Shown here: positions 1 through 8,409 of the stretch, piece by piece | Layout: every line of letters starts with the position of its first letter | Position numbering within the stretch: the first letter of the stretch is position 1 | Origin: Euzebya tangerina | GTDB lineage: Bacteria; Actinomycetota; Nitriliruptoria; Euzebyales; Euzebyaceae | Length of the DNA: 64,000 nt | Reading direction: 5' to 3' | Assembly (NCBI RefSeq): GCF_003074135.1 | Contig: NZ_PPDK01000001.1 | Span: forward strand, 1,798,001 to 1,862,000 | Made by a program: the position numbers and the translations under genes | The notes under the pieces: model-generated | Databases searched by the model: none | What the model saw: the letters and a program-made list of their open reading frames with translations, nothing else | Told to the model about the DNA's origin: nothing

Positions 1-256
1 TCGCCTCGGCGTTGGCGCAGTCCATCCGGTGGAAGGAGAAGTTGGGATCCTGCTGCAGCTTCGCCAGGCGGCCCTGTTTCAGCGCCGGGTCGTAGTAGGT
101 GTTCAGCGCGTCGACCCCGATGACCTCGATGCCCTCGGCCAGCAGGCGCTGGGCCAGGTGGAAGCCGATGAAGCCGGCAGCTCCGGTCACCAACCATGGT
201 CCAGGTGAGATCCGGTTGCGCCACCCCTGGGGGTCAACCGACGATGTGTGTTCCAT
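1..256 (-). CDS. NAD-dependent sugar-nucleotide epimerase, N-terminal part (cut by window edge)
   Basis: Only the first 85 codons lie in the window. They encode a Rossmann nucleotide-binding start with VTGAAGFIGFHLAQRL, then EVIGVDALNTYYDPALKQGR. The YYD..LK..RL pattern is typical of UDP-glucuronate 4-epimerase-like members of the extended SDR family, which interconvert UDP-sugars for cell-surface polysaccharide synthesis. The ATG at 256 is preceded by AGGG about six bases upstream and gives a 26-residue leader before the glycine-rich loop. The gene diverges from a sulfotransferase and stands at the edge of a polysaccharide locus, which supports the role. The catalytic YxxxK lies outside the window, so the exact substrate cannot be told. 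Confidence 0.85.
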   Translation of the reverse strand, partial: MEHTSSVDPQGWRNRISPGPWLVTGAAGFIGFHLAQRLLAEGIEVIGVDALNTYYDPALKQGRLAKLQQDPNFSFHRMDCANAEA

Positions 257-294
257 GATCAGCCCTGTTCGACGTCATCACTGTGCGGTTGCCG

Positions 295-300
295 TACGGT
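295..300 (+). promoter_or_regulatory. -10 box TACGGT for the leaderless sulfotransferase at 310
   Basis: TACGGT ends nine bases before the GTG at 310 and argues for that start over the longer one at 283. No clear -35 is visible. Confidence 0.5.
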
Positions 301-309
301 AGGCCCTCA

Positions 310-1266
310 GTGCTGCTGCGCCGCACGATCACCCGTGTCCGCCGGTCCACCATCCTCGACCGTCCGGACGTCCGACGGACGGGCCTGTTGGCCGGGAGTG
401 CGCGCAGCGGGACCACGTGGGTGGCTGGCCTGCTCAATGCGGAGAACGCTTATCGGGACATGTTCGAGCCCTTCCACCCGGGGAAGGTCGACCGGATCTC
501 ACACTTCGCGTTTCGTCAGTACCTTCGTGCTGACGAGATGAGGCCGCGCTTCACCGAGCCGATCATGTCCATCCTCGCGGGCGACATCCGGCATCCCTGG
601 GTCGACAAGCACAACGAGCGTCTGTGGGTCAGGTATCGACTGATCAAGGAGATCCGCGCCAACCTGTTCCTCGGGTTCATCCGGGCGGCAGTCGCGAACC
701 TGCCGATCGTCCTGTTGCTGCGCCACCCGGTTGCCGTGGCGGCGTCACGGGCGGAGCTGGGCTGGAGCGTGGACCTCCGCTCCTTCCTCGCCCAGTCGGA
801 CCTGGTCGAGGATCACCTGGCCCCGTTCGTCGACGTGATCAGCTCCACCAGCGACCCATTCCTGCAGCACGTGGTCCTGTGGTGCATCGAGAACCGGGTG
901 GCGCTGCGCGACCTCGGTGCCGCGTCGCCGGCACGCACCCACGTCTGCTACTACGAGCACTTCTGCGCCGACCCCGTCGCCGAGACGACGGCGGTGCTCG
1001 AGCTGTTCGCCCGCGCCGGGCTGGTCCCACCGAGCGCGGAGCACACGGCGTCGGTCAGGCAGGTTGCGGATCGCCCCTCACCCCTCGCCAAGGCACACAG
1101 CGCGGTCAACACGGGGGACGACCGCATCCGCGGCTGGCGAAGCCGGGTGTCTGTCGAGCAGGTGCGGCTCGCCCTGGACCTGGTCACGGCGTTCGGGCTG
1201 GACGGGATCTACTCGGACGACGTGCTGCCGCACCAGTCGTCAGGCGGGTGTCCGACCATCCACTGA
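310..1266 (+). CDS. sulfotransferase family protein
   Basis: This predicted PAPS-dependent sulfotransferase is 318 residues long. The 5'-phosphosulfate-binding loop is visible as AGSARSGTTWVAGLLN near residue 30, and the 3'-phosphate-binding segment as LLLRHPVAVAASRAELGW further on. Such enzymes move sulfate from PAPS to a hydroxyl or amine of a glycan or other acceptor in the cytosol. I chose the GTG at 310 because a TACGGT -10 box ends nine bases upstream; a GTG at 283 would add nine residues. It is the first of five sulfotransferase-like genes in the polysaccharide locus. Its 3' end overlaps the convergent methyltransferase gene by 27 bases. Confidence 0.8.
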   Translation: MLLRRTITRVRRSTILDRPDVRRTGLLAGSARSGTTWVAGLLNAENAYRDMFEPFHPGKVDRISHFAFRQYLRADEMRPRFTEPIMSILAGDIRHPWVDKHNERLWVRYRLIKEIRANLFLGFIRAAVANLPIVLLLRHPVAVAASRAELGWSVDLRSFLAQSDLVEDHLAPFVDVISSTSDPFLQHVVLWCIENRVALRDLGAASPARTHVCYYEHFCADPVAETTAVLELFARAGLVPPSAEHTASVRQVADRPSPLAKAHSAVNTGDDRIRGWRSRVSVEQVRLALDLVTAFGLDGIYSDDVLPHQSSGGCPTIH

Positions 1267-2106
1267 GACGTCCCCAGGTGCGCGGTGCAGCACGAACGCG
1301 CCCTTCTCCAGTTCGAGGTAGGTCGAGCTGAGCTCGGGGTGGACCTGCGTCCACCGGGTCACCATCTCAGCCTCGTCCGGCCGTGCGCCGTCATCGGCCA
1401 CGATCGTCACCGAGGACGACAGGTGGTCCCACAGCAGCGGGACGGCGGGGAAGCGAGCCAGCGGCTGGATCGTTCCGGGCGGCCCGTCGATCACGAGCAG
1501 GTCGATCGGGTGGTCCAGCTCCACCTGCTCGAGGTCGTACCAGCGCCATGTCTCGCCGTCGATCTCGTACGCCCGCAGGGGCGCGTCGATCACGCTGGCA
1601 ACGTCCTCCAGCCCGTGGGCTCGGACCTGGCGGCGTGTCTCCTCAGCCCACTCCGGGCTGCTCTCCAGGGAGACGACACGGCCGTGCCCGCGCTGCTGCA
1701 ACGCGTAGCCGATCGCCACCGTCGAGGTGCCACTGCTGGCTTCCACGACCAGCGTCGGTTCGCGCCGCTTGACCTGATCGACCAGGACGGTGAGCAGGTC
1801 GGCTGATGCCGCCCAGCCACCGAGCGGCAGGAGTGGCGCCCGCGGTGAGAGCAGCGCGTACAGCGCGCCGAGTGCCTCGGTCTGCTTGCTGGCGTTCAGC
1901 TGGGCTGCCATGGCCTCGACCGCGTGACTGCGCAGACGTCGGTAGACCTCCAGCGCCACCATGATGATCGCGGTCGTCGCAGCGCCGAGGCCGGTGGCGA
2001 TGCCGACCGGAACCGAGATCGCCGTCCCGATGCCGGTCAGGGCCGCGACGATGACACCGACCACCAGCGCCGATCGCAGGTCATCGTTGCGGGTGTTCGT
2101 GCTCAT
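1240..2106 (-). CDS. membrane-anchored class I SAM methyltransferase-like protein
   Basis: The 288-residue protein starts with two likely membrane helices (about residues 12-55) and continues with a Rossmann methyltransferase-like domain. The glycine motif is seen as VVEASSGTSTVAIGYAL, the acidic ribose-binding position as VVSLESSPEW, and a later acidic loop as LLVIDGPPGT. This pattern resembles small sugar or TylF-like O-methyltransferases. It is the last gene of a five-gene run (GT25, flippase, GT2, sulfotransferase, this gene), and its ATG overlaps the upstream stop as ATGA. It may methylate a sugar of the polymer at the inner membrane face; the acceptor is not known. Confidence 0.65.
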   Translation of the reverse strand: MSTNTRNDDLRSALVVGVIVAALTGIGTAISVPVGIATGLGAATTAIIMVALEVYRRLRSHAVEAMAAQLNASKQTEALGALYALLSPRAPLLPLGGWAASADLLTVLVDQVKRREPTLVVEASSGTSTVAIGYALQQRGHGRVVSLESSPEWAEETRRQVRAHGLEDVASVIDAPLRAYEIDGETWRWYDLEQVELDHPIDLLVIDGPPGTIQPLARFPAVPLLWDHLSSSVTIVADDGARPDEAEMVTRWTQVHPELSSTYLELEKGAFVLHRAPGDVSVDGRTPA

Positions 2107-2720
2107 GTCCGCAGTCCCGCTGGTGGTCCGGCGTTGTGCAAGCTCATCAGTTCCTCGGCAGCGCGGTCGAAGTCCCCTTCCGCACCGACGAAGTCCCAGA
2201 GCCTGCGCAGGGCGACGGGCCCATCGTTGATGTCGATCTCCAGCGCGTGCCGCACGCCGTGCAGGAAGTGAGTGACGTTCCCCTCGATGGTCTCGACCAG
2301 GTCTCGGGCCACAGCGGGTCGCTGGTCATCCGGCCAGAACTCGTTGCGCTGCAGCACCCCGTAGGCGTAACTGTCGATCAGGGAGTTCCATCGGAATCTT
2401 CCCGTCAGCGCACGACGAATGCGCCAGCGCAGCGGCGGGACATCCGGCCGCCAGCGGTCCACGAAGCTGCGCGCGACGAGCGCGGGGTCGCGGCGCAGGT
2501 GGACGTAGGCGGCTTGGTCGCCGTAGGTGCGGTAGAGCCGACCCAGGTACCAGCTCAGCCGGTTGTCCACCTCGATGTGGTTGTCCGGGTAGTCCAGGCG
2601 GGACGGGCCCAACGTGTCCCGATGGCTCTCATGCCCAGCGGTGTAGTTGGTCATGTGCTGGCACGCTCGCGCCAGTGATGTCGAGCCGGTGCGGCCGGCT
2701 CCGAGCACGAACACTCTCAT
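2103..2720 (-). CDS. sulfotransferase family protein, short
   Basis: The protein is 205 residues long and begins directly with the P-loop-like PAPS site MRVFVLGAGRTGSTSLARA, followed by YVHLRRDPALVARSFVDRW as the 3'-phosphate site. The ATG at 2720 is fixed by a strong AAGGAGGA site eight bases upstream and by an ATGA overlap with the preceding glycosyltransferase; the longer reading frame has no support. It is short for the family, which often exceeds 250 residues, so the acceptor-binding part may be minimal. It is translationally coupled on both sides, which ties it to polymer assembly. Confidence 0.75.
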   Translation of the reverse strand: MRVFVLGAGRTGSTSLARACQHMTNYTAGHESHRDTLGPSRLDYPDNHIEVDNRLSWYLGRLYRTYGDQAAYVHLRRDPALVARSFVDRWRPDVPPLRWRIRRALTGRFRWNSLIDSYAYGVLQRNEFWPDDQRPAVARDLVETIEGNVTHFLHGVRHALEIDINDGPVALRRLWDFVGAEGDFDRAAEELMSLHNAGPPAGLRT

Positions 2721-3646
2721 GCTGTCCTCCTTCTTCGTGAGATGCGCCAGTACGTCTGGCGTGGCAGACGGCCCACACGCAGGGCCGGCCCGGTCAGGGA
2801 CGGAGCGACGTCGTCCAACGCCGTCAGACCTCGCCATCGCCGCTGCTGGGTGACAGCGGTGAGGGCATCCAGGACCGTCCGTCGGGTTGCGGGGTGCTCT
2901 GCCTCGGCCGCTGCCGCCAGCAGTTTGCGCGTCATGACGCCGCACGCTGCCGGATCCTGGCGGACGCGTGATGCGTACTTGGTCGCCACTGCGGCCAGGC
3001 CCAGGCCTCGCCGGTCGCCGGCGAAGACTCGCCTGCCGTCGGTCGTCTGGTGGATCACCGTCGTCGTGTGGTCAGTGGTGGCGACATCGGTCAGGTCGAG
3101 CAGTTGGAGCAGGTAGTCCCAGTCCTGCATTGCGGGCAGCGCCTCGTCCCAGCGAGGGGACACACCTCGGCGAACGGTCAGGGACGAGGTCACCGCAAGC
3201 CGCCAGTTGTCGAAGCGCAGGACCCGGCGGGCGTCAGCGCAGTGGTCACGCGTGACCGGTGCTTCGCGGACCCCGTCCCGCACCCGCACGGCTCCCGACA
3301 CGATGGCGCCGGCATCGCCGATGGCGGCGAGATCCTGCTCGAGCTTGTCGGCGGTCCACGCATCGTCGGAGTCCAGGTACGCCACGAAGTCCTGCGTCGC
3401 GGCCGCCAAGCCGGAGTTCCGGGCGGCCGGTGCGCCGCGGCTGATCGGATGGTCGAGCCGCCGCAGGGCCGAGGTGGGCGGTAGCGGATCGTCGGCCAGG
3501 TCGTGCCCGACGGGGCCATCGCGGACGACGATGACCTCGGCCGGTGCACGGGTCTGGGCAGCGACCGAGCGGATGCAGCGATCGATGCCCTCAATCCGAG
3601 GGCCGAGGGGGATGATCACTGAGACCGGGGCGGGCGGCGGTTCCAT
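2717..3646 (-). CDS. glycosyltransferase family 2
   Basis: The 309-residue protein has a GT-A fold start, VSVIIPLGPRIEGIDRCIRS, and a nucleotide/metal-binding AYLDSDDAWTADKLE near residue 95, which is the DXD-like motif of inverting GT2 enzymes. They transfer a sugar from a nucleotide donor to a lipid-linked acceptor at the inner membrane face. The ATG at 3646 has AGGA about six bases upstream. The stop overlaps the next gene's start (ATGA), and the flippase gene lies 97 bases upstream. Donor and acceptor cannot be read from the sequence. Confidence 0.8.
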   Translation of the reverse strand: MEPPPAPVSVIIPLGPRIEGIDRCIRSVAAQTRAPAEVIVVRDGPVGHDLADDPLPPTSALRRLDHPISRGAPAARNSGLAAATQDFVAYLDSDDAWTADKLEQDLAAIGDAGAIVSGAVRVRDGVREAPVTRDHCADARRVLRFDNWRLAVTSSLTVRRGVSPRWDEALPAMQDWDYLLQLLDLTDVATTDHTTTVIHQTTDGRRVFAGDRRGLGLAAVATKYASRVRQDPAACGVMTRKLLAAAAEAEHPATRRTVLDALTAVTQQRRWRGLTALDDVAPSLTGPALRVGRLPRQTYWRISRRRRTA

Positions 3647-3743
3647 GCGGGTCCTGGAAGATCACGTAGGCGGCAGAAGACCATACTGCCCGTGATCCGC
3701 GTGTTCGCCCAGCGGGGAGGCGACCCGATGGCCGATGTCCGGA

Positions 3744-5282
3744 TCACTGATCCTCGTCCGTGTCGATTCCCACGGCGGTCGGGACCTCGCTCGAGTCCGT
3801 GGACCGCGAGCGCCGGAGGAGGGAGAACAGCACGCGCAGGGTGTCCCGGTCGAAGACGAACGCGACGAGGCCGTACACCACTGCGCCGGCGGCGACCAGG
3901 GTGACCAGGGCGAGGAGTCCGGGGATCTGGCCCTCCAGGGCGGTCTGCAGCGGCAGGACGGCTGCGGCCATCGCGATCATGCCGATGACCGGGACGACCA
4001 CCTGGCGGAGGTAGTGGAGGGGCGAGAGCCCGGCCACGCGTCGGAGGATCAGGAACTGGACCGGCCAGAACAGCACCGAGGTGATGGCCACGGATGCGGC
4101 CACACCGACGATGCCGTACTGCACGCCGATCAGGAACCCGAGCGTGTTCACGATCAGGCGGGCGATGTTCATCGTCAGCGTCAGCCCGCCTCGTCCCTTG
4201 GCCAGCAGCAGGGCTTGGCTGAAGTAGGTGACGCTCATGACGACGCCGTTGACGACGAGGAACTGGCTGGGGACGATCGCCTCGTCCCACTGGGGCCCGA
4301 ACACGGCGGGGAAGAGCGTCGGCGCGACCAGCCCGAGCCCAGCGAACAGTGGGATGCCGACCAGCGCGCTGATCCGGGTGGCTCGATACAGCGCATCACG
4401 CATGGCCGCAGCATCGTGCTGCAGTCGGGCGAAGCTCGGAAGGGACACGCCCGAGACCGACGTCAGCACGCTGTCGACCACGACCCGGTAGAAGCGGTAG
4501 GCGATCGTGTAGATGCCGAGGGCGGAGGAGCCCAGGTTCAATGAGATGATCAGGTTGTCGACGTTCTTGTTGGCCGTGCTCATCAGCCTGATGCCGGTCA
4601 CCGACGCGCTGAAGCCGAGGAGGTCACGGAACTCGGACCGGCCGACCGACAGACTCGGCCGCCACTCGCTCACCCGCCACAGCATCGCGCAGCCGAGCGC
4701 CGTTCCCACGAGGAGTTGCACGGCCAACGCGTAGGGGCCGGCTCCCGCCCACGCCAGTCCGATGGCGACGATGGCCGCACCGATGGTGGAGACGATGTTG
4801 CGCACCGCCAACTCGGAGAACCGGAAGGACCGCTTGAGCAGCCCCATCTGCACGCTGGACAGCGCTGCCAAGGTCGAGTTCAGGGCCATCAGTCGGAGGA
4901 TCGGCGTGGCCTGGCTGTCGCCCAGCGCCGTGGCGACGGGGCCGGCCGCGCTCGCGACCACTGCGGTCAGCAGTGCCCCCGTTGCGACCGACGCCCAGAA
5001 CGCGGTGTTGAGGTGCCGGTCGGTCAGGTCAGGATGGCGGACGATCGCCGTCCCGAAGCCGAGGTCAGCGATGGCGGTGAGGACGCCGACGGCCACCGTG
5101 GCGACGGCAACGATCCCGAAGTCCTCGGGGACGAGGAGTCGGGCGAGGACGATGACGACGATGGTGGTCGCGGCCTTGCTGAGCCACTGCGCTGCGAACA
5201 GAACCAGCGCAGATCGCCCTGCCGAACGGCCGAGGGTGGCCTCGGGGAGTTCGTCGACGGGCAGTGGACTGCTGGCGCTCAT
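3744..5282 (-). CDS. polysaccharide flippase, Wzx/MOP superfamily
   Basis: This 512-residue, highly hydrophobic protein has about 12 to 14 predicted membrane helices and the WzxC-like pattern ALVLFAAQWLSKAATTIVVI near the start, with FGIVAVATVAVGVLTAIADL next. Members flip lipid-linked repeat units across the cytoplasmic membrane for Wzy polymerisation. I chose the ATG at 5282 because it overlaps the upstream GT25 stop as ATGA; an ATG nine bases earlier is possible. The acidic C-terminal tail (DSSEVPTAVGIDTDEDQ) lies in the cytosol or is free. Together with the Wzy and Wzz-like genes nearby it defines a Wzx/Wzy pathway. Confidence 0.88.
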   Translation of the reverse strand: MSASSPLPVDELPEATLGRSAGRSALVLFAAQWLSKAATTIVVIVLARLLVPEDFGIVAVATVAVGVLTAIADLGFGTAIVRHPDLTDRHLNTAFWASVATGALLTAVVASAAGPVATALGDSQATPILRLMALNSTLAALSSVQMGLLKRSFRFSELAVRNIVSTIGAAIVAIGLAWAGAGPYALAVQLLVGTALGCAMLWRVSEWRPSLSVGRSEFRDLLGFSASVTGIRLMSTANKNVDNLIISLNLGSSALGIYTIAYRFYRVVVDSVLTSVSGVSLPSFARLQHDAAAMRDALYRATRISALVGIPLFAGLGLVAPTLFPAVFGPQWDEAIVPSQFLVVNGVVMSVTYFSQALLLAKGRGGLTLTMNIARLIVNTLGFLIGVQYGIVGVAASVAITSVLFWPVQFLILRRVAGLSPLHYLRQVVVPVIGMIAMAAAVLPLQTALEGQIPGLLALVTLVAAGAVVYGLVAFVFDRDTLRVLFSLLRRSRSTDSSEVPTAVGIDTDEDQ

Positions 5283-6070
5283 CGTCCCCACACCCTGCCC
5301 CGAACCGAGGTGCCCGCACGTCGCCGACGCAGCGCCATCCGTTTGCGCGTGCGGTCGAGGTATCCCGCCAATCGTGCGCTGGCGGGCACCGGTGCCGCCG
5401 GTTCCTCGAAGCGTTGGTGGCCGATCATCGACTCCTGGACCGTCTCGAGGACGGGGAAGGGGAAGACGCTGTAGTTCGGAACGCCGTGCTCCCAGTACCG
5501 GTCCAGCTGGTCGTCGATCGGTCTGCTCACCGTGGAGAAGCGGGCCAGGAAGTGCCGCGCAGCCGGCCGTGCGATGTAGTAGGCCTGCGTGCCGAAGGCG
5601 GGGTCCAGCAACTCGATCAGCGCGGTCGACCGTGTGAGGAAGGGTCGCTGGCGTTCGACGTACCGCGGTGTGCGCTTGTAGTACAGCCGCAGGTAGGAGA
5701 TGCCGTGGTCGACGGGACGGTGGTCGGCCAGTGCCCGGAGGAAGAGCCAGTCCGCGATGACGTCGTCCTCCAGGACGATGTAGGCCTGGTCCTCTCCGGC
5801 CAGCAGTTGGCGCCAGATGCCCAGGTGGCTGGAGTAGCAGCCGATCTCACCCGCGGTCAGAGACCGCCCCTTGGCTCGCCTGGCCGCACGGTCGTCGTAG
5901 GTCAGGGCCGGGTCGAGGCCGGTGTGGGCGTCGAAGAAGGACCACGGCAGCGAGCAGGTGGGGACGCTGGCTTCGAAGCGCCGCCGCCGCTCGGTGGCCG
6001 TCGGCAGACTGAGCACGACGACCTTGGTTCCCCGGTCACCGGCCGGCCGCGCGGTTTGGTCCTGCGCCAC
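5279..6070 (-). CDS. glycosyltransferase family 25 (LPS-type galactosyltransferase family)
   Basis: The 263-residue protein matches GT25: the N-terminal KVVVLSLPTATERRRRFEAS, the central LTAGEIGCYSSHLGIWRQLL and the donor-site YIVLEDDVIADW (EDD replaces the usual DXD). GT25 members transfer galactose or glucose to glycans of surface polymers. It starts with GTG at 6070, six bases after a TAGCGT -10 box, and so appears to be the leaderless first gene of the operon GT25-flippase-GT2-sulfotransferase-methyltransferase. The stop overlaps the flippase start by four bases. Confidence 0.85.
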   Translation of the reverse strand: MAQDQTARPAGDRGTKVVVLSLPTATERRRRFEASVPTCSLPWSFFDAHTGLDPALTYDDRAARRAKGRSLTAGEIGCYSSHLGIWRQLLAGEDQAYIVLEDDVIADWLFLRALADHRPVDHGISYLRLYYKRTPRYVERQRPFLTRSTALIELLDPAFGTQAYYIARPAARHFLARFSTVSRPIDDQLDRYWEHGVPNYSVFPFPVLETVQESMIGHQRFEEPAAPVPASARLAGYLDRTRKRMALRRRRAGTSVRGRVWGR

Positions 6071-6076
6071 GCCGCA

Positions 6077-6082
6077 ACGCTA
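6077..6082 (-). promoter_or_regulatory. -10 box TAGCGT for the GT25 operon
   Basis: TAGCGT on the minus strand ends six bases before the GTG at 6070 and probably drives the five-gene run down to 1240. Confidence 0.5.
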
Positions 6083-6154
6083 CTCGGAGACGGGTGAACA
6101 ACAGCGGTCCGCACGCACACCACTGCACAAGGCCTGGACGAACACCAGGTCGAC

Positions 6155-7105
6155 TCAGCCAGACCGCTCCGGTTGGATGTCGGCCCCCGGGTCGGCCAGG
6201 TGGTACTTCGCGAGGTACGCCAGGTGGGTGGCTTGCACCGCGGCCCCGACACCCGCGGTCGTCACACGCTGCCACGGCGACATCTCGACCTCGCGGGCGA
6301 TCGAGCGGGTTCCTCTGACGAGCTTGCGTGCGCGGGTGCGGACGAACTCGCGCCGCCACCCGTCGCTGCCAGCTTCGAAGCGCCCCAGGGTCAGCCGGTG
6401 GGCACGGCCGCGGAAGGCCGCCCAGTCCGAGCGGGCGCGATGGAACACCACCACCTGGTCGCTGTACGTCCCTCGCACGCCGTGCCGGTGGGCGCGACCG
6501 CCCCACTCGTGGTCACCACCCGAGCGCAGGCCGGCATCGAATGGCCCGACCCGCTCGAACACGGCTGTGGTCATCCACGCGTTCGCCGTCGCGGCGTAGT
6601 GGTTGACGTCCATGTCCCGCGCCTGGTCGAACAGCAGGACCTTCTCGTAGCGCTCGAACGCGTTGCCGACGTCAGGCGCGGCGAGCGCCTCGAGGGCGCG
6701 GTCGCGGTCGCGGCCCGACAGGTCCCACCGATACCCAGCGTTCGGTCCTGCGGCGTAGATCACCACGCGGCCCGCCAGGTACTCGACCCCCCTGTCGACG
6801 TGGCGGCGGCCGGCCTCGATGAAGTCGGACCGGGGGATGCAATCCGCGTCCACGAAGGCCAGGATCTGTCCCTGGGCGTGTCGCGCACCGAGATTGCGAG
6901 CGGCATATGGCCCTGGCGCCTCCTCCCGCAGGAGCGTCGCGCGCGCCGCGGGCGGCAGGGCCAGCGGTGGGTCGGAGCGGTTGTCGACGACGATGACCTC
7001 GAAGGTCTCGTCGGGGGCGGTCTGCTCGCCCAACGCCTGCAGGCATCGTCGGATGCCATCGGCGTCGTTGTACACCGGAATGACGACGGACACGGTCGGC
7101 GACAT
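6155..7105 (-). CDS. glycosyltransferase family 2
   Basis: The 316-residue protein begins PTVSVVIPVYNDADGIRRCL, has the DXD region ILAFVDADCIPRSDFIEAGR, and a later GPFDAGLRSGGDHEWGGR segment that corresponds to the acceptor or catalytic-base part (an ED-like element) of GT2. The longer frame adds about 59 residues with no family resemblance, so I place the start at the ATG at 7105, ten bases after a TAGCGT box. It is transcribed separately from the GT25 operon 84 bases downstream and diverges from the nucleotidyltransferase gene. It is likely one of the enzymes building the repeat unit. Confidence 0.82.
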   Translation of the reverse strand: MSPTVSVVIPVYNDADGIRRCLQALGEQTAPDETFEVIVVDNRSDPPLALPPAARATLLREEAPGPYAARNLGARHAQGQILAFVDADCIPRSDFIEAGRRHVDRGVEYLAGRVVIYAAGPNAGYRWDLSGRDRDRALEALAAPDVGNAFERYEKVLLFDQARDMDVNHYAATANAWMTTAVFERVGPFDAGLRSGGDHEWGGRAHRHGVRGTYSDQVVVFHRARSDWAAFRGRAHRLTLGRFEAGSDGWRREFVRTRARKLVRGTRSIAREVEMSPWQRVTTAGVGAAVQATHLAYLAKYHLADPGADIQPERSG

Positions 7106-7115
7106 GACAGCCGCG

Positions 7116-7121
7116 ACGCTA
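7116..7121 (-). promoter_or_regulatory. -10 box TAGCGT for the GT2 gene at 7105
   Basis: TAGCGT ends ten bases upstream of the ATG, at the long end of the spacing seen in this window. Confidence 0.4.
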
Positions 7122-7146
7122 CCCGCGGTTGGTGTCCACCCACACG

Positions 7147-7152
7147 TACGCT
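7147..7152 (+). promoter_or_regulatory. -10 box TACGCT for the nucleotidyltransferase gene
   Basis: TACGCT ends nine bases before the ATG at 7162. The same hexamer at the same distance precedes the pqqD-like gene at 10096, which may mean joint control of the two transcripts. Confidence 0.5.
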
Positions 7153-7161
7153 TGCCCAGGG

Positions 7162-8397
7162 ATGGCAGCGGGTCGGAGGTCGGAGGGCGTGACGCGGGCG
7201 ACCCGACGCCAGCTCTACGACGTCCTGTCCTGGGCGCTTGCGGTGTCGTTCGATCCGTTGGTGGCCGCGCGTCGGCGCCCACGAGCGGCGTGGATCGCGG
7301 GCGCCTGGGAGGAGGTGGTGGCGGCCGCTCGCTTCCACGGCGTCTTCGGCTATCTCACCCGTGCGCTGCGGCAGTCCGGCGTCGAGCTGCCGGACCAGGT
7401 GGTGACTCAGCTTCGTGAGGGCAACGCCATCAGCGGGGCGCAGTACCTCGCCGCCGTTGCGGACCTCGCCGTCGTGGCGCGCACCCTCGACGAGCGCGGC
7501 ATCGTCTGGGCGGGGTTCAAGGGCCCCTTCCTGACGGAGTTGGCGCACGAGGCGGTGCACCTGCGGACCTTCGGCGACCTGGACGTGCTGGTCGCGCCGT
7601 CAGACATCCGTGCGGCCGTGACCGCGCTGGTCGCCGTGGGGGCCCACCCGATGGTGGAGGACCATCGTCGCGTCCTTGCGGAGCAGCGCGCCGAGATGCA
7701 CCTGGTGCTGCCCGGCGGCACCCAGCTGGATCTTCACTGGGACCTGGTCGCCGACGGCCAGCGTCGCGCCGACGTGTCCGTCCCGCCCGCTGCGGCGCTG
7801 CTCGGTCGTCGTCGGCAGGTGCTCGTTGATGGCCACCCCCGGTGGACACTCGGCCTGGCCGACAGCGCCCTGCACGTGGCCATGCACGCGACGTGGAGCG
7901 GTGGGCACCGGCTGATCTGGGTGCGGGACGTCTCCGGGCTCTGGACGGCGCTTGCGGCTCAGGACGCGTCGACCGACGCCATTGGTTCACGGCTTGACGG
8001 CCACGCGATGGTCGAGCAGGCACGGTCCTGGGGGGTGGTCCAGCCCGTCTCGATGGCGCTCGGCCGCATACCGCGGTTCGGCGGTGAGCTGCCGTCGGTT
8101 GCTGGTCCGCTCGTGGCCGCGGGGTCGAGCTTCACGGCAGCCCTGCTGCGTTGCTTGCAGTCCGTCCACCGGCCGCCGGTCCGCGAGGGGCGTCAGAGCA
8201 TCGCGATGTGGCATGCGCGATCGGCTCGGGACTCGACCGGCGCGGTCCTTCGGGAGATGGCGCGCTACGCGCTGGCCTTCCCGCGGCGCGCCACGTACCG
8301 ACGGGTCGGTCCCCCACGGGCAGACGAGGCGGGTACCGGCCTGGACGAGCTGCTGAGCGCGCTCAGCGGCCAGGACGCCAAGGCGGTCGAGGGGTAG
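7162..8397 (+). CDS. nucleotidyltransferase family protein (NTP_transf_5-like)
   Basis: The 411-residue protein shows the pattern of the uncharacterised nucleotidyltransferase family PF14907: GIVWAGFKGPFLTELAH, then HLRTFGDLDVLV, where G-D-L-D supplies the metal-binding aspartates, and later LDLHWDLVADG. The family is common beside PqqD-like and HPr-kinase-like genes in polysaccharide loci, and all three occur here. The start at 7162 follows a TACGCT box by nine bases; a GTG at 7189 with GGAGG upstream is an alternative. It converges on the HPr-kinase-like gene with a 12-base gap. The target of nucleotidyl transfer is unknown. Confidence 0.75.
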   Translation: MAAGRRSEGVTRATRRQLYDVLSWALAVSFDPLVAARRRPRAAWIAGAWEEVVAAARFHGVFGYLTRALRQSGVELPDQVVTQLREGNAISGAQYLAAVADLAVVARTLDERGIVWAGFKGPFLTELAHEAVHLRTFGDLDVLVAPSDIRAAVTALVAVGAHPMVEDHRRVLAEQRAEMHLVLPGGTQLDLHWDLVADGQRRADVSVPPAAALLGRRRQVLVDGHPRWTLGLADSALHVAMHATWSGGHRLIWVRDVSGLWTALAAQDASTDAIGSRLDGHAMVEQARSWGVVQPVSMALGRIPRFGGELPSVAGPLVAAGSSFTAALLRCLQSVHRPPVREGRQSIAMWHARSARDSTGAVLREMARYALAFPRRATYRRVGPPRADEAGTGLDELLSALSGQDAKAVEG

Positions 8398-8409
8398 GGG
8401 CCCAAGTGG